NCBI RefSeq assembly: GCF_009910325.1 | Contig: NZ_SUMG01000015.1 | Location: 1 to 64,000, forward strand | Direction of reading: 5' to 3' | From: Isachenkonia alkalipeptolytica | GTDB lineage: Bacteria > Bacillota > Clostridia > Peptostreptococcales > T1SED10-28 | Length of the DNA: 64,000 bases | Shown here: positions 10,337-21,166 of the stretch, piece by piece | How the letters are laid out: every line of letters begins with the position of its first letter | Numbering within the stretch: the first letter of the stretch is position 1 | Notes under the pieces: generated by a model | The model's database searches: none | Told to the model about the DNA's origin: nothing | Seen by the model: only the letters and a program-made list of their open reading frames with translations | Made by a program: the position numbers and the translations under genes

Positions 10337-10780
10337 TTATATCACCTCTGCCTTTCCTCCGGCAGCTTCAATCTTTTCTGCAGCTGACTGAGTAAATTTA
10401 TGGGCTTTAACTGTTAGTTTTCTGTCGATACTACCGTTGCCTAAAATTTTAACTCCGCCCTTTTCCAGCTTTCGGACAAGTCTTGCATCCATAAGCAGTT
10501 CCGGGGTTATTTCAGCTCCATCTTCAAATCTATTTAAATCTTCAAGTTTTACTACACTATAATCAACTTTGAAAATATTATTGAATCCGCGTTTCGGGAT
10601 TCGTCGAATCAAAGGCATCTGTCCGCCTTCAAAGCCTGGTCGGGTTCCACCGCCACTTCGAGCATTTTGTCCGTTAGCGCCCCGTCCCGAGGTCTTTCCC
10701 AGTCCACTGGATTCCCCTCGACCGACTCTTTTACGCTTTTTCGTTGATCCTTCAGCAGGTTTTAGTTCATGTAACTTCAT
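10337..10780 (-). CDS. rplO: 50S ribosomal protein L15
   Basis: L15 is a late-assembly 50S protein. The 147 residues start [20 protein letters not shown] with the glycine-rich [19 protein letters not shown] stretch that threads through 23S rRNA. The stop is 1 bp before the secY start. Confidence 0.98.
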   Translation of the reverse strand: MKLHELKPAEGSTKKRKRVGRGESSGLGKTSGRGANGQNARSGGGTRPGFEGGQMPLIRRIPKRGFNNIFKVDYSVVKLEDLNRFEDGAEITPELLMDARLVRKLEKGGVKILGNGSIDRKLTVKAHKFTQSAAEKIEAAGGKAEVI

Positions 10781-10796
10781 TTTTGCACCTCCCTAT

Positions 10797-10979
10797 TTAA
10801 GCTTCTTTCACTTCTACAAGATGTTCTACTAATTTAATCATTCCTCGAGTAGAACCGTTATCCGGCAACTCCACTGCTTGATTGATTTTTTTAAGTCCTA
10901 AGGCTTCCATGGTTTTTCTTTGCTTAGGAAGCGATCCGATCAAACTTCTTTTAAGTGTAATGTTTAGTTTATTCGCCAT
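10797..10979 (-). CDS. rpmD: 50S ribosomal protein L30
   Basis: This is a compact 60-residue L30 with [20 protein letters not shown] and the helix containing [12 protein letters not shown]. It is of standard length and lies between rpsE and rplO. Confidence 0.97.
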   Translation of the reverse strand: MANKLNITLKRSLIGSLPKQRKTMEALGLKKINQAVELPDNGSTRGMIKLVEHLVEVKEA

Positions 10980-10991
10980 TTGTTATCCCTC

Positions 10992-11501
10992 CTAACCTAA
11001 GAGCTCTTCCGTTGTCTTTCCTCTTAGTTTGGCTACATCTTCGGCTCTTTTCATTTGTCGAAGCCCGTCCATTGTAGCATTTACCATGTTTCTTGAGTTA
11101 TTTGTTCCTAATGATTTTGCCCGTACGTCGTGGAATCCAGCAAGTTCTAAGATCGCTCGAACAGGACCTCCTGCAATAATACCGGTACCTTCCACAGCAG
11201 GCATGATCAATACGTTTCCGGCTCCATATCTTCCGTTTACCTGGTGCGGTACGCTGGTACCAACCATCGGTACTTCAATTAAGTTTTTCTTCGCATCTTC
11301 AATTCCTTTACGAATTGCATCAGGAATCTCCATTGCTTTTCCGGTACCTACGCCTACATGTCCGTTCTCGTCTCCAACGATTACTAAGGTTGCAAATCGA
11401 AAGTTCCGTCCACCTTTAACAACCTTGGTTACTCTTCGTATATCAACAACTTGCTCTTTCATATCCAGTTGACTCGCATCAATTCTTTTATCTTGTGGCA
11501 T
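10992..11501 (-). CDS. rpsE: 30S ribosomal protein S5
   Basis: S5 helps form the mRNA entry channel and influences accuracy. The 169 residues contain [39 protein letters not shown] and [16 protein letters not shown], the typical double-stranded-RNA-binding-like N-terminus and the ribosomal S5 C-terminal fold. It is in the usual spc position between rplR and rpmD. Confidence 0.98.
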   Translation of the reverse strand: MPQDKRIDASQLDMKEQVVDIRRVTKVVKGGRNFRFATLVIVGDENGHVGVGTGKAMEIPDAIRKGIEDAKKNLIEVPMVGTSVPHQVNGRYGAGNVLIMPAVEGTGIIAGGPVRAILELAGFHDVRAKSLGTNNSRNMVNATMDGLRQMKRAEDVAKLRGKTTEELLG

Positions 11502-11519
11502 TAATTTACCTCCTTTTTC

Positions 11520-11888
11520 TTAAAATTTCAGTCCGCCTTCTCGTGCACCTTCCGCAAGGTTTTGAACACGACCATGATAGATGTATCCACCTCGGTCAAA
11601 GGTTACTTCTTCAATTCCATGCTCTTTGGCCCGCTTGGCAACCACTTCTCCAACCTTTTTCGCAGCTTCCTTGTTGCTTGTTGAGGAAAGGTCTGCTTTC
11701 ACTTCATCATCTAACGTTGAGGCTGCGGCCAAGGTTTTGCCTGCCATATCATCAATGATTTGCGCATACATATGCTTCGCACTTCTAAACACGTTTAGTC
11801 TCGGTCGCTCAGCACTACCAGTGACCTTGTTTCGAACTCTTTGATGACGCTTTCTTCTTGTAGCATTTTTACTGGCTTTAATAATCAT
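11520..11888 (-). CDS. rplR: 50S ribosomal protein L18
   Basis: L18 binds 5S rRNA and brings it to the 50S central protuberance. The 122 residues contain [20 protein letters not shown] and the C-terminal [20 protein letters not shown], both diagnostic. It lies between rplF and rpsE. Confidence 0.98.
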   Translation of the reverse strand: MIIKASKNATRRKRHQRVRNKVTGSAERPRLNVFRSAKHMYAQIIDDMAGKTLAAASTLDDEVKADLSSTSNKEAAKKVGEVVAKRAKEHGIEEVTFDRGGYIYHGRVQNLAEGAREGGLKF

Positions 11889-11905
11889 CTGATCTCACTC
11901 CTTTC

Positions 11906-12445
11906 CTACTTTGCTGTTTTACCTTCTTTACGTCTGATATGCTCATCAACGTATTTGATTCCTTTACCTTTGTACGGTTCAGGCTTTCTAAGCTCTCGTA
12001 CCTTTGCAGCAAAGTTTCCAACCTGTTGTTTGTTGGCTCCCTTTACCGTGATCTGGGTTTGAGAAGGGACTTCCACTTCAATGCCTTCCGGTTGTTCCAT
12101 TTCCACGGGATGAGAGTACCCTAAACTTAGGACCAGCTTCTTCCCTTGTAAGTTTGCTCTATATCCTACACCGTTGAGCTCCAACTTCTTCTCAAAACCG
12201 TTGGTTACCCCTTCCACCATATTGTTGATCAATGTTCTGGAAAGTCCGTGTAGCGATTTATGTTTTTTAGTTTCCGTAGGTCGAGTTACTACGATGGAGT
12301 TATCCTCCCGGGTTATTTTGATATCCTGAGGGATTGCTTCTGATAACGTTCCCTTCGGTCCCTTTACCGTTACTACGTTTTTGTTGTCGATTGTTATATC
12401 AATGCCTTCTTTAATTTCGATAGGTCTAATACCGATTCTAGACAT
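11906..12445 (-). CDS. rplF: 50S ribosomal protein L6
   Basis: L6 lies near the GTPase-associated region of the 50S. The 179 residues show the two repeated L6 domains, starting [20 protein letters not shown] and with [20 protein letters not shown] and [14 protein letters not shown] at the end of domain 2. It lies between rpsH and rplR. Confidence 0.98.
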   Translation of the reverse strand: MSRIGIRPIEIKEGIDITIDNKNVVTVKGPKGTLSEAIPQDIKITREDNSIVVTRPTETKKHKSLHGLSRTLINNMVEGVTNGFEKKLELNGVGYRANLQGKKLVLSLGYSHPVEMEQPEGIEVEVPSQTQITVKGANKQQVGNFAAKVRELRKPEPYKGKGIKYVDEHIRRKEGKTAK

Positions 12446-12473
12446 CCTTACACCTCCTTTAAGTCTAACGTTA

Positions 12474-12872
12474 TTACCAAACGTAAGCGAGTACTTCGCC
12501 GCCTACTCCTTCACGTTTTGCTACTTTATCCGTTACAACGCCCTTTGATGTGGAAATGATTGCAATTCCCAGTCCGCCTAGAACTCGTGGAATATCATCT
12601 CTTTTTGCATATACTCTTAATCCGGGCTTGGAAATCTTTTTAATACCGGTGATGATTTTTTCATTGTTCTCACCGTATTTCAGTTGAATTCGAATGATCC
12701 CTTGTTTCCCATCTTCGATCACGTCAAATCCTTTAACAAATCCTTCTTCTAAAAGAATGTTTGCAATTTCTTTTTTCATATTGGATGCAGGCACCTCTAC
12801 ACTTTCGTGTTTTACAGAGCTTGCATTTCTAACACGGGTTAACATATCCGCAATTGGATCAGTCATTATCAT
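12474..12872 (-). CDS. rpsH: 30S ribosomal protein S8
   Basis: S8 is a primary 16S binder; in E. coli it is also the spc-operon translational repressor. The 132 residues contain [20 protein letters not shown] and the C-terminal [22 protein letters not shown], the 16S-binding surface. The first ATG (12872) has GGAGG 8 nt upstream, so I kept MIMTDP as the start rather than the second ATG. Confidence 0.98.
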   Translation of the reverse strand: MIMTDPIADMLTRVRNASSVKHESVEVPASNMKKEIANILLEEGFVKGFDVIEDGKQGIIRIQLKYGENNEKIITGIKKISKPGLRVYAKRDDIPRVLGGLGIAIISTSKGVVTDKVAKREGVGGEVLAYVW

Positions 12873-12894
12873 TGAACTTGCCTCCTTCCTGTTA

Positions 12895-13080
12895 CTACCA
12901 GCTGGCTTTTCTTACTCCTGGAATTTGTCCTTTATACGCTAATTCTCTAAAGCAAATACGACAGATACCGAACTTTCTTAAATAACCGTGTGGTCGTCCA
13001 CAAAGTTTGCATCGGCTGTATTCTTGGGTTTTATATTTTTGTTTTCGTTGTTGCTTGACTTTCATAGATGTTTTCGCCAC
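12895..13080 (-). CDS. rpsZ: 30S ribosomal protein S14, type Z
   Basis: This is the short zinc-binding form of S14 (61 residues). It has [20 protein letters not shown] with four cysteines (about C24, C27, C40, C43) and the [17 protein letters not shown] end. Position between rplE and rpsH is normal. The short form is the housekeeping S14 in Firmicutes. Confidence 0.97.
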   Translation of the reverse strand: MAKTSMKVKQQRKQKYKTQEYSRCKLCGRPHGYLRKFGICRICFRELAYKGQIPGVRKASW

Positions 13081-13095
13081 AATTATCCCTCCTTC

Positions 13096-13635
13096 TTACT
13101 TAGCGAACGCTAGTCCCATAAGTCTTAGTAACTCCCTGCTCTCTTCATCGCTGTTTGCAGTAGTTACAAAAATAATATCCATACCTCGTACCTTGTCCAC
13201 TTTATCGTATTCAATTTCCGGGAAAATCAACTGCTCTTTTACGCCTAAGGCATAATTCCCTCGTCCGTCAAAGGCTTTGGTGCTTACTCCTCTGAAGTCA
13301 CGAACCCGTGGCAGGGCAACATTGAATAAGCGGTCCATAAATTCGTACATTGTGCTGCCTCTTAAAGTCACCTTCGCACCTACGGGCATTCCTTCCCGTA
13401 CTTTAAAGTTCGAAACCGATCTTTTCGCTTTTGTGATAATGGGCTTTTGTCCGGTGATGGTCGCCATTTCTTCCACTGCTACTTCCAGGTTCTTTACGTT
13501 ATCCCGAGCGTCGCCTACTCCCATATTGATGATGATTTTTTCTAATTTGGGGATTTCCATTACGCTGCTATAGTTAAATTTCTCCATCATTGCTGGAGCA
13601 ACTTCATTTTTATACATTTCTTTTAGTCTGGCCAT
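13096..13635 (-). CDS. rplE: 50S ribosomal protein L5
   Basis: L5 binds 5S rRNA and contacts the P-site tRNA. The protein contains [38 protein letters not shown] and [19 protein letters not shown]. An ATG three codons upstream lies only 1 nt from AGGAGG. The ATG at 13635 has AGGAGG at 10 nt and gives the standard 179 residues starting MARLKEMY, so I chose it. Confidence 0.97.
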   Translation of the reverse strand: MARLKEMYKNEVAPAMMEKFNYSSVMEIPKLEKIIINMGVGDARDNVKNLEVAVEEMATITGQKPIITKAKRSVSNFKVREGMPVGAKVTLRGSTMYEFMDRLFNVALPRVRDFRGVSTKAFDGRGNYALGVKEQLIFPEIEYDKVDKVRGMDIIFVTTANSDEESRELLRLMGLAFAK

Positions 13636-13664
13636 TAGAGACATACCTCCTCTCTTTTATTGAT

Positions 13665-13973
13665 TTAGTCTAAAACTTCACCAGTTTTTTTGCTGACTCT
13701 TACTTTTTTGCCTGCTTCCGTTTTATATCCAACCCGAACCCCTTGATCCGCTTTTTTGTCATATACCATGACATTTGAAACATGTACCGGGGCTTCCTGT
13801 GTAATGATTCCGCCTTGTTGCATTTGTTGGGTGGGTTTTTGATGTTTCTTCGTCATGTTGATACCCTCTACCAATACTCGTTCATTTTTAGGGAAAACTT
13901 CCAGAACTTTTCCTTTTTTATCTTTATCTTTTCCTGCAATAACGACTACGGTATCATCTTTTTTAATATGCAT
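13665..13973 (-). CDS. rplX: 50S ribosomal protein L24
   Basis: L24 is an assembly initiator with a KOW motif: [20 protein letters not shown] (1-20). The [20 protein letters not shown] segment is typical. The ATG at 13973 is 8 nt from AGGAGG and gives 102 residues; an upstream GTG three codons earlier overlaps the ribosome-binding site and is unlikely. Confidence 0.97.
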   Translation of the reverse strand: MHIKKDDTVVVIAGKDKDKKGKVLEVFPKNERVLVEGINMTKKHQKPTQQMQQGGIITQEAPVHVSNVMVYDKKADQGVRVGYKTEAGKKVRVSKKTGEVLD

Positions 13974-13990
13974 CCTTCGCACCTCCTTAG

Positions 13991-14359
13991 TTATAATACC
14001 TCTGGAGCAAGTGAAACAATTCTCATAAAGTTCTTATCTCTAAGCTCTCTTGTCACTGGTCCAAAAATTCTTGTTCCCGCTGGAGATTTGTCTTCTTTAA
14101 TAATTACTCCGGCATTTTGATCAAACTTAATATAGGTTCCATCATTTCTTTTCACTGGGTTTACCGTTCTTACGATCACTGCTCTGACTACTTCACCTTT
14201 TTTTACAACACCACCGGGTGTTGCACTTTTTACGGAACAAACGATTTCGTCTCCAACTCCCGCATACTTTCGCTTGGTTCCACCAAGTACTTTAATGCAA
14301 AGTAATTCTTTTGCTCCTGAATTATCTGCAACCTTAAGGCGTGATTCTTGTTGAATCAT
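13991..14359 (-). CDS. rplN: 50S ribosomal protein L14
   Basis: L14 lies at the subunit interface and is the docking site of RsfS. The 122 residues start [20 protein letters not shown] and contain [15 protein letters not shown] and [20 protein letters not shown], all nearly universal. It lies between rpsQ and rplX. Confidence 0.99.
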   Translation of the reverse strand: MIQQESRLKVADNSGAKELLCIKVLGGTKRKYAGVGDEIVCSVKSATPGGVVKKGEVVRAVIVRTVNPVKRNDGTYIKFDQNAGVIIKEDKSPAGTRIFGPVTRELRDKNFMRIVSLAPEVL

Positions 14360-14386
14360 ATTAATACCTCCCTTCGCATTTTCCTA

Positions 14387-14641
14387 TTATTTCGCTTTTT
14401 CGATGATGGTATCCAGTCTCCATCGCTTGTCCTTTGATACCGGTCTTGTTTCCATGATTCTTACTAAATCGCCCAAACCACATTCGTTGTTTTCATCATG
14501 AAACTTGAACTTCGTGGTTCTCTTAACCGCTTTACCGTAGAGTTTATCGCTTACACGACTTTCTATTTCAATTACTCCGGTTTTATCCATTTTATCACTA
14601 ACGACTCGACCTTCCCGGGTCTTTCGATTATTTCTTTCCAT
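14387..14641 (-). CDS. rpsQ: 30S ribosomal protein S17
   Basis: S17 is an OB-fold primary 16S binder of 84 residues. [20 protein letters not shown] and the C-terminal [20 protein letters not shown] are diagnostic. Standard place between rpmC and rplN. Confidence 0.98.
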   Translation of the reverse strand: MERNNRKTREGRVVSDKMDKTGVIEIESRVSDKLYGKAVKRTTKFKFHDENNECGLGDLVRIMETRPVSKDKRWRLDTIIEKAK

Positions 14642-14671
14642 GTGTTAGCCTCCTTCCACTAAAACCTTAGT

Positions 14672-14875
14672 TTACGCTCTTTTCATGCCTAACTCTTCTT
14701 CCCTCATAACCGTTTTAATTCTAGCAATGTCTTTTCTCACGCTTCGAATTCTCACAGGGTTTTCAAGCTGGCCTGTTGCTAATTGAAAACGCAGATTGAA
14801 AAGTTCGCTTTTAAGATCTGATAATTTTTTGTTGAGTTCAGTTTCGTTCATATCTCGAATCTCTTTAGCTTTCAT
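14672..14875 (-). CDS. rpmC: 50S ribosomal protein L29
   Basis: L29 is a two-helix protein at the exit tunnel that forms part of the SRP/trigger-factor docking site. I chose the ATG at 14875, which gives 67 residues starting [20 protein letters not shown] and the conserved [20 protein letters not shown]. This start lies 11 bp inside the end of rplP, so the two are coupled; the ribosome-binding site is within the rplP glycine codons. Confidence 0.96.
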   Translation of the reverse strand: MKAKEIRDMNETELNKKLSDLKSELFNLRFQLATGQLENPVRIRSVRKDIARIKTVMREEELGMKRA

Positions 14876-15308
14876 TAGCTTCACCACCCCTACCTTCTTG
14901 TTCGTCACGCATAACAAACTTTGTTTTTATCGGCAATTTATGCATAGCAAGTCTCATTGCCTCTCTTGCTTTTTCTTCCGAAACTCCTGCAATTTCAAAC
15001 ATGATTCGTCCCGGTTTTACTACGGCCACCCAATGATCGGGAGCCCCTTTACCGGCACCCATTCGGGTTTCGGCAGGCTTCTTGGTTACCGACTTGTGTG
15101 GGAATACTTTAATCCAAACTTTACCACCTCTTTTAATTGATCGCGTCATTGCGATACGGGCGGACTCTATTTGGTTTGATGTAATCCAACCTGGTTCCAG
15201 TGCCATAATTCCGTACTCACCGTAGGAAATTTTATTTCCCCGGTTTGCCTCGCCTTTCATTCTTCCTCTGAATACTCGTCGACGTTTTACTCTTTTTGGC
15301 ATTAACAT
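14865..15308 (-). CDS. rplP: 50S ribosomal protein L16
   Basis: L16 contacts the A-site tRNA and is needed late in 50S assembly. The 147 residues start [19 protein letters not shown] and contain [20 protein letters not shown]. The first ATG has AGGAGG 8 nt upstream. The C-terminus overlaps rpmC by 11 bp. Confidence 0.98.
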   Translation of the reverse strand: MLMPKRVKRRRVFRGRMKGEANRGNKISYGEYGIMALEPGWITSNQIESARIAMTRSIKRGGKVWIKVFPHKSVTKKPAETRMGAGKGAPDHWVAVVKPGRIMFEIAGVSEEKAREAMRLAMHKLPIKTKFVMRDEQEGRGGEANES

Positions 15309-15347
15309 GCGCTATTCCTCCTTCCTACTAAACCGAATCTATCTATA

Positions 15348-16034
15348 TTAGATCGCTTTTTCTTCTTTTTTGGGTTCTTCTTTTTTAGGTTCTTGTTTTT
15401 TCTCCGGTAAAACTTCGCCATTGTAGATCCATACCTTTACGCCTAACTTTCCGTAGGTAGTATCCGCTTCAGCAAATCCATAATCAATATCCGCTCTTAA
15501 GGTGTGCAGTGGTACATTTCCTTCACTGTAACCTTCGGTTCTTGCCATATCCGCTCCACCAAGTCTTCCGGCAGTGGCTACTCGAACACCTTTGGCACCT
15601 GAACGCATGGCTCTTTGCATGGCTTGCTTCATGGCTCTTCTAAAGGAAACTCTTCTTTCCAAAGAAAAGGCGATGTTTTCTGCCATCAGTTGAGCATTTT
15701 TCTCGGGAAGCTTAACCTCTACCACATTGACTGCTACGCTTTTCTTCGTGAGCTTTTCAATGTCTTTTCGAAGTTTTTCCACGCCTGTTCCACCCTTACC
15801 AATTACCATTCCGGGCTTTGAAGTGTGAACATTTACCTTCACTCGATTGTTGGCGGCTCGTTCAATGCCGACTTTTGCAATGCCTGATATATAAAGTTCT
15901 TTTTTTACAAATTTTCTTATCTTATGGTCTTCAACCAGGTAATCAGAAAAGTTTTTCTTGTTGGCATACCATTTCGTATCCCAATCTTTTATAACACCTA
16001 CTCTTAAACCATGGGGGTTTACTTTTTGACCCAT
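15348..16034 (-). CDS. rpsC: 30S ribosomal protein S3
   Basis: S3 forms part of the mRNA entry helicase. The 228 residues start [20 protein letters not shown], carry a KH domain with [20 protein letters not shown] (about 68-88) and a C-terminal domain with [17 protein letters not shown]. The C-terminus ends in a short lysine/glutamate repeat (KKEEPKKEE), a common variable tail. Confidence 0.98.
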   Translation of the reverse strand: MGQKVNPHGLRVGVIKDWDTKWYANKKNFSDYLVEDHKIRKFVKKELYISGIAKVGIERAANNRVKVNVHTSKPGMVIGKGGTGVEKLRKDIEKLTKKSVAVNVVEVKLPEKNAQLMAENIAFSLERRVSFRRAMKQAMQRAMRSGAKGVRVATAGRLGGADMARTEGYSEGNVPLHTLRADIDYGFAEADTTYGKLGVKVWIYNGEVLPEKKQEPKKEEPKKEEKAI

Positions 16035-16052
16035 TCTTGTCCCTCCTTAATA

Positions 16053-16385
16053 CTAAATTTCTTTTAACGTTACTCCAATATGACTGGTTCTTTTTCGAAT
16101 CATTGTTGCACGTCCCATTGCTCTTGGTTTGAATCTTTTCATAGTCGGTCCTTGATTCGCGAAAATTTCAGAGACCACAAGACTTTCTCTAGACATCTCA
16201 TGATTATTCTCAGCGTTTGCGATTGCAGAGTTTAATAACTTTTCAACAATCGGCGCTGATTTTCTCGGGGCATGCTTTAAAATTGCCAATGCCTCGTCCA
16301 CTTGTTTTCCTCTGATTAAATCGATTACCTGTTGAGCTTTTCTAGGAGATATTCTTACAAATTTTACTATTGCCTTTGCTTCCAC
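16053..16385 (-). CDS. rplV: 50S ribosomal protein L22
   Basis: L22 lines the exit tunnel; its loop is a site of macrolide resistance. The 110 residues contain [20 protein letters not shown] and the hairpin ending [20 protein letters not shown], of normal length without insertion. It lies between rpsS and rpsC. Confidence 0.98.
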   Translation of the reverse strand: MEAKAIVKFVRISPRKAQQVIDLIRGKQVDEALAILKHAPRKSAPIVEKLLNSAIANAENNHEMSRESLVVSEIFANQGPTMKRFKPRAMGRATMIRKRTSHIGVTLKEI

Positions 16386-16416
16386 GTAGACAACCTCCTT
16401 TCAATTATCTATTCGA

Positions 16417-16698
16417 TTATTTTACTCTGCTTGTTTTTTCTGTGTTGGCATGTCCTCGGAAAGTTCTTGTGGGTGCAAACTCCCCTAGTTTATGTCCTAC
16501 CATATCTTCCGTAATGTACACCGGCACATGCTTTCTTCCGTCGTGCACAGCCAGGGTATGTCCGATCATTTGCGGGAAAATCGTGGAAGATCGAGTCCAG
16601 ACTTTGATCACTTTCTTTTCATCGGTTTTGTTCATTTCTTCAATTTTCTTTAATAACCTTTTGTGAATAAAAGGTCCTTTTTTTACAGAACGACTCAT
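16417..16698 (-). CDS. rpsS: 30S ribosomal protein S19
   Basis: S19 lies in the 30S head next to S13. The 93 residues start [20 protein letters not shown] and contain the [20 protein letters not shown] and [16 protein letters not shown] motifs. Standard place between rplB and rplV. Confidence 0.99.
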   Translation of the reverse strand: MSRSVKKGPFIHKRLLKKIEEMNKTDEKKVIKVWTRSSTIFPQMIGHTLAVHDGRKHVPVYITEDMVGHKLGEFAPTRTFRGHANTEKTSRVK

Positions 16699-16742
16699 TA
16701 ATTTTGCCTCCTTCCAGAAACGAATATACTATTTAATCGAAT

Positions 16743-17579
16743 TTATTTCTTCTTTTTCTTACGAGAAATAATCATTTTATTCGATGCTTTATTCTTTTTA
16801 CGGGTTTTGTATCCAAGGGTTGGTTTACCCCATGGAGTTACAGGAGATGGCATACCGATTGGGGCTCTACCTTCACCACCACCGTGTGGGTGATCATTAG
16901 GGTTCATTACGGAACCACGAACCGTGGGTCGAATGCCTTTATGTCGACTTCTTCCCGCTTTACCGACGGTAATGTTTTCATGTTCAACATTTCCTACTTG
17001 GCCAACGGTGGCTCGACATTCCAAGCTGATTCTTCTCATTTCTCCGGAAGGCAACTTGATGGTTGCATTTTTACCTTCCTTCGCCATAAGCTGTGCGTAG
17101 TTTCCTGCGGAACGAACCATTTGTCCGCCTTTTCCGGGCTTCATTTCGATATTGTGAATTACCGTACCTGCAGGCATATCCTTAAGTTTCAATGCATTCC
17201 CTGCTTTGATATCGGATCCTTCTCCGGATTCTACCATGTCTCCTACAAATAAGTTCTTAGGAGCTAAAATATATCGCTTTTCACCATCTACATAGTGAAG
17301 CAGCGCAATATTTGCGGATCTGTTCGGATCGTATTCGATGGTTGCAACCTTTGCAGGAATTCCATCTTTGTTTCTTTTAAAGTCGATGATTCTATATTTT
17401 CTTTTGGCTCCGCCACCGATGTGTCTTGTGGTGATTTTACCATGTACATTTCTACCTCCGGATTTCTTCAAGGGAGCGAGTAATGATTTCTCTGGAGCTA
17501 CCTTGGATATCTCTTTAAAGTCTGAGACCGTCATCTGTCTTCTTGCCGGAGTTGTGGGTTTAAACTTTCTTACTGCCAT
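16743..17579 (-). CDS. rplB: 50S ribosomal protein L2
   Basis: L2 is essential for peptidyl transferase activity and subunit joining. The 278 residues contain [20 protein letters not shown] and the C-terminal [20 protein letters not shown] with the conserved histidine loop. It lies between rplW and rpsS. Confidence 0.99.
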   Translation of the reverse strand: MAVRKFKPTTPARRQMTVSDFKEISKVAPEKSLLAPLKKSGGRNVHGKITTRHIGGGAKRKYRIIDFKRNKDGIPAKVATIEYDPNRSANIALLHYVDGEKRYILAPKNLFVGDMVESGEGSDIKAGNALKLKDMPAGTVIHNIEMKPGKGGQMVRSAGNYAQLMAKEGKNATIKLPSGEMRRISLECRATVGQVGNVEHENITVGKAGRSRHKGIRPTVRGSVMNPNDHPHGGGEGRAPIGMPSPVTPWGKPTLGYKTRKKNKASNKMIISRKKKKK

Positions 17580-17609
17580 TGCATTTCCCTCCTTTATCTT
17601 TCAAATTCC

Positions 17610-17900
17610 TTACATTCCTTCGAAGAACTCAATTTCTTTACTGTCTTCGGATAATGTAATGATCGCTTTTTTCCAGTCTGCTCGTTTTCCTTCGTTTCTT
17701 CCCATTCGCTTAACTTTTCCGGTCATATTCAGTGTATTAGTCTTTTCAACCTTTACATCGAAAATTTTCTCGATGGCTTTTTTGATTTCCGTTTTGTTGG
17801 CATTTCGAGCCACCTTAAACGAGTACTTCCGTTCAGCCATTCCGTCCATACTTTGCTCCGTTACTAAGGGTTTGATAATGATATCATGTGGATTTCTCAT
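17610..17900 (-). CDS. rplW: 50S ribosomal protein L23
   Basis: L23 is the tunnel-exit docking site for trigger factor and SRP. The 96 residues contain [20 protein letters not shown] and [19 protein letters not shown]. The start overlaps the rplD stop by one base, so the two are coupled. Confidence 0.98.
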   Translation of the reverse strand: MRNPHDIIIKPLVTEQSMDGMAERKYSFKVARNANKTEIKKAIEKIFDVKVEKTNTLNMTGKVKRMGRNEGKRADWKKAIITLSEDSKEIEFFEGM

Positions 17901-18523
17901 TATGCGTACACCTCCTCGACCCTTTCAACCGCGTCTTTTGTAATGATGAAGTGATCATATTTTAAGATGTCGTATACATTCAAAGTGTTTACAGAAGCCG
18001 TTTGCACTCCCGGAATGTTTTTCGCTGATCTTACAATTGCTTCGTCATTATCAGTGATTACGATTAAGGCTTTTTTCCCTGCATCTAAACTCTTTAAGAT
18101 GTTTGCCATCTCTTTTGTTTTTGGTGCATCCAGTTTTAATTCTTCCAATACTCTGATTTGTTCACTTGCTACCTTGGAAGATAGTGCGGATTTCATAGCG
18201 ATTCTTTTTAATTTCTTAGGTAAGGTGTAGCTGAAGTCCCGACTCTTCGGTGCAAAGGCTACGCCTCCCCCTACCCAAATTGGGGATCGGATCGTACCGT
18301 GTCTTGCCCGTCCGGTACCTTTTTGTCTCCAGGGCTTTCTTCCTCCCCCTCGAACCTCGGCACGGGTTAAGGTGGATTTGGTTCCCTGGCGCTTGTTTGC
18401 CAGTTGATTTTTCACTACCTGGTGCATTGCGTGCTCGTTAATTTTCACTCCGAATACGCTGTCCTTTAATTCCATTTCATTTACTTGTTCTCCTGATACG
18501 TTATATACTGCTGCCTTCGGCAT
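17900..18523 (-). CDS. rplD: 50S ribosomal protein L4
   Basis: L4 lines the exit tunnel and, in E. coli, represses the S10 operon. The 207 residues contain the tunnel loop [20 protein letters not shown] (about 60-80) and the [20 protein letters not shown] segment. It lies between rplC and rplW. Confidence 0.98.
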   Translation of the reverse strand: MPKAAVYNVSGEQVNEMELKDSVFGVKINEHAMHQVVKNQLANKRQGTKSTLTRAEVRGGGRKPWRQKGTGRARHGTIRSPIWVGGGVAFAPKSRDFSYTLPKKLKRIAMKSALSSKVASEQIRVLEELKLDAPKTKEMANILKSLDAGKKALIVITDNDEAIVRSAKNIPGVQTASVNTLNVYDILKYDHFIITKDAVERVEEVYA

Positions 18524-18549
18524 TGTTATCCTCCTCTCTGCGATAAGCT

Positions 18550-19182
18550 TTATTTACCTTGCTTTATCGTTTCTTTTATCGTGATTAATCCTTTTTTTGG
18601 TCCCGGTACGGCACCTTTGATAAGGATTACGTTTTTATCCTCAAGCACCTTCACAATTTCAAGGTTTCGTACGGTTACCCGTTCATTACCCATTTGTCCC
18701 GGTAAGTTCTTTCCTTTGAAAACTCTTGCAGGGTCCGCAGAAGCTCCCATGGAACCCGGTCTTCTGTGGTATCTGGAACCATGTGTTTCCGGTCCTCTTG
18801 ACTGATTGTGTCGCTTGATATTACCTTGAAAACCTTTTCCCTTGGACGTTCCAATAATATCCACTTTATCTCCCGCTGCAAATGTCGCCGCAGTGATTTC
18901 CTGTCCCTGGGAAAATTCTTCACTTTTTTCCACCCGGAATTCCCGTAAAAACTTCTTCGGCGTGATTCCCGCTTTGTCAAAGTGACCTTTTTCGGGCTTT
19001 ACCGTTCGGCTTTCCTTCTTTTCGTCGTAACCGACTTGAACCGCTTCATAGCCGTCTTTTTCAGTGGTTTTTAATTGAGCTACTTCATTCTTCCCGATTT
19101 CGATGACCGTAACCGGTGTAACCTCTCCTTCTTCACTGAAAACTTGAGTCATACCAACTTTTCTTCCTAATACAAATTTCAT
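18550..19182 (-). CDS. rplC: 50S ribosomal protein L3
   Basis: L3 is an early-assembly protein whose loop reaches the peptidyl transferase centre. The ATG at 19182 has AGGAGG 9 nt upstream and gives 210 residues starting [20 protein letters not shown]. The loop [20 protein letters not shown] (about 127-146) is intact. The frame stays open 18 codons upstream, but nothing there is conserved. Confidence 0.97.
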   Translation of the reverse strand: MKFVLGRKVGMTQVFSEEGEVTPVTVIEIGKNEVAQLKTTEKDGYEAVQVGYDEKKESRTVKPEKGHFDKAGITPKKFLREFRVEKSEEFSQGQEITAATFAAGDKVDIIGTSKGKGFQGNIKRHNQSRGPETHGSRYHRRPGSMGASADPARVFKGKNLPGQMGNERVTVRNLEIVKVLEDKNVILIKGAVPGPKKGLITIKETIKQGK

Positions 19183-19275
19183 CAATGTACACCTCCTAAT
19201 AATCTTACAGCGGATTATACCTGTTCGTATAATCATCCTAAGAAATAGGGCTTCTATATCTTAGTTTTACTGTTC

Positions 19276-19596
19276 TTACAACTTAATTTCAATGTCCACG
19301 CCAGCCGGTAGATCCAATCTCATTAGAGAATCCACAGTCTTTTGTGATGGTTCAAGAATGTCAATTAATCTTTTGTGAGTCCGCATTTCAAATTGTTCTC
19401 TTGAGTCCTTGTACTTGTGAGTTGCCCGGATAATGGTTACCACTTCTTTTTTGGTTGGTAACGGGATTGGACCGGATACCTCTGCACCACTTCTTTTAGC
19501 AGTTTCTACAATTTTGCCTGCGGATTGATCTAAAGACTTATGATCATAAGCCTTCAATCGAATTCTGATCTTTTGACTTTTTTTCTTCTCTGCCAT
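19276..19596 (-). CDS. rpsJ: 30S ribosomal protein S10
   Basis: S10 is a 30S head protein and, as NusE, an antitermination factor with NusB. The 106 residues contain [20 protein letters not shown] and [19 protein letters not shown]. It is the first gene of the S10 operon and is preceded by a leader of roughly 190 nt. Confidence 0.98.
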   Translation of the reverse strand: MAEKKKSQKIRIRLKAYDHKSLDQSAGKIVETAKRSGAEVSGPIPLPTKKEVVTIIRATHKYKDSREQFEMRTHKRLIDILEPSQKTVDSLMRLDLPAGVDIEIKL

Positions 19597-19785
19597 TCAA
19601 TTTCCCTCCTTTATCGCACGTTTTTTTCTGTTACGTACGACCGGGTTGTCGGTAAACGCTTCCAGGTGTATCATATCCTTTTCGCATTTTCGATTCCCTG
19701 TCGCCCGATTCGTTGATCTGACATGCTCCACGAAAATTTCCCAAGATCCTTAGGCAACCTTTCGCTTCATCGCCATTTTGCACAC
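19597..19785 (-). promoter_or_regulatory. S10 operon leader
   Basis: About 190 transcribed nucleotides lie between the rpsJ promoter and start codon without an open frame of note. Near the ribosome-binding site a short imperfect hairpin (ACGAC/GTCGT type, about 19644-19662) can form. S10 leaders are regulated by L4 in E. coli. Whether this one is regulated cannot be told from the sequence; I recognise no known motif. Confidence 0.4.
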
Positions 19786-19791
19786 TAGTAT

Positions 19792-19820
19792 ATTTTATAT
19801 CATCCTAGTGAGAATTTCAA
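19792..19820 (-). promoter_or_regulatory. Promoter of the S10 operon
   Basis: On the minus strand TTGAAA (-35, 19815-19820) and TAAAAT (-10, 19792-19797) are separated by exactly 17 bp, a near-consensus sigma-A promoter. It lies just downstream of the tuf terminator and fires toward rpsJ. Confidence 0.85.
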
Positions 19821-19839
19821 GGTTTTTTTACGTTTTTTT

Positions 19840-19883
19840 TAAAAAAGAAATTTAGAAGAAGGGGTGTCCCCCTCTTCTAAATT
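19840..19883 (-). terminator. Terminator after the first tuf gene
   Basis: A stem of about 16 bp (19849-19864 with 19868-19883, one G-U pair) with a 3-nt loop is followed on the minus strand by TTCTTTTTT. It closes the rpoB-to-tuf transcription unit 48 bp after the tuf stop. Confidence 0.92.
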
Positions 19884-19930
19884 CTGTTGATCAATCTAGT
19901 TATTCGACTATATTTTACCGAATTGTAATA

Positions 19931-21124
19931 CTACTCTATGATTTGAGCTACAACACCGGCGCCTACGGTTCGTCCACCTTCTCGAATCGCAAATCGTAGA
20001 CCTTCTTCCATTGCAATCGGGCTGATCAGCTCGATTTCCATGGTTACGTTGTCTCCGGGCATTACCATTTCCGTTCCTTCTCCTAGGCTGATGGAACCGG
20101 TAACGTCGGTGGTTCTGAAGAAGAACTGTGGTCGGTATCCGTCAAAGAAAGGCTTATGTCGTCCACCCTCTTCTTTTTTCAGTACGTATACTTCCCCTTT
20201 AAACTTCGTATGAGGATCAATGGTTCCCGGCTTCGCCAGTACTTGTCCTCTTTCGATTTCGTCTCGTTGGATTCCCCGTAGTAACAGTCCTACGTTGTCT
20301 CCCGCTTCTGCGTAGTCTAGTAACTTTCTAAACATTTCCACTCCCGTTACTACAAGCTTTCGCTTCTGGTCGGAAAGTCCTACCAACTCTACTTCGTCCT
20401 GTACCTTTACAGATCCCCGTTCTACCCGTCCGGTAGCTACGGTTCCTCGTCCGGTAATAGAGAATACGTCCTCTACAGGCATGGAGAAGTCTTTGTCTAA
20501 GTCTCTTTCCGGTGCAGGGATGTATTCGTCTACAGCATCAAGCAGTTCGACGATTTTGTCTCCCCATTCGCTGTCCGGATCTTCTAAGGCTTTTAGTGCA
20601 GATCCTTGAATGATTGGAATGTCGTCTCCGGGGAAGTCGTACTCGCTAAGGAGATCCCGAATTTCCATTTCCACAAGCTCTAGTAACTCTTCATCGTCTA
20701 CCATGTCACACTTGTTCATGAATACTACGATGTAAGGTACGCCTACCTGTCGGGATAAAAGAATATGCTCTCGGGTTTGAGGCATTGGACCGTCGGCTGC
20801 GGATACGACTAAGATCGCTCCGTCCATTTGTGCGGCTCCCGTGATCATGTTCTTTACATAGTCCGCGTGTCCCGGGCAGTCTACGTGAGCATAGTGTCGG
20901 TTTGCGGTTTCGTACTCTACGTGGGCGGTAGAGATCGTAATACCTCTTTCCTTTTCCTCCGGTGCTTTGTCAATCTTGTCAAAGTCTACCGCAGCTCCGG
21001 TACCGTTTCGCTTATGCATGGTTATGGTTACCGCCGCGGTTAAGGTTGTCTTTCCGTGGTCTACGTGACCGATAGTCCCAATGTTTACATGGGGTTTATT
21101 TCTTTCAAATTTTGCTTTTGACAT
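19931..21124 (-). CDS. tuf: Elongation factor Tu (copy 1)
   Basis: EF-Tu delivers aminoacyl-tRNA to the ribosome. The 397 residues contain G1 GHVDHGKTT (about 19), G2 RGITI, G3 DCPGH and G4 NKCDM. It is the last gene of the str operon, 42 bp after fusA. Its protein is identical to that of the second tuf at 35711-36904. The DNA differs at only four positions (19931, 19934, 19940, 21074), leaving 1,133 bp without a change, which points to recent gene conversion. Stop is TAG here and TAA in copy 2. Confidence 0.99.
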   Translation of the reverse strand: MSKAKFERNKPHVNIGTIGHVDHGKTTLTAAVTITMHKRNGTGAAVDFDKIDKAPEEKERGITISTAHVEYETANRHYAHVDCPGHADYVKNMITGAAQMDGAILVVSAADGPMPQTREHILLSRQVGVPYIVVFMNKCDMVDDEELLELVEMEIRDLLSEYDFPGDDIPIIQGSALKALEDPDSEWGDKIVELLDAVDEYIPAPERDLDKDFSMPVEDVFSITGRGTVATGRVERGSVKVQDEVELVGLSDQKRKLVVTGVEMFRKLLDYAEAGDNVGLLLRGIQRDEIERGQVLAKPGTIDPHTKFKGEVYVLKKEEGGRHKPFFDGYRPQFFFRTTDVTGSISLGEGTEMVMPGDNVTMEIELISPIAMEEGLRFAIREGGRTVGAGVVAQIIE

Positions 21125-21166
21125 TGTTCATCCTCCTCTATTAGTAAATTTAATTTATTAATTTAA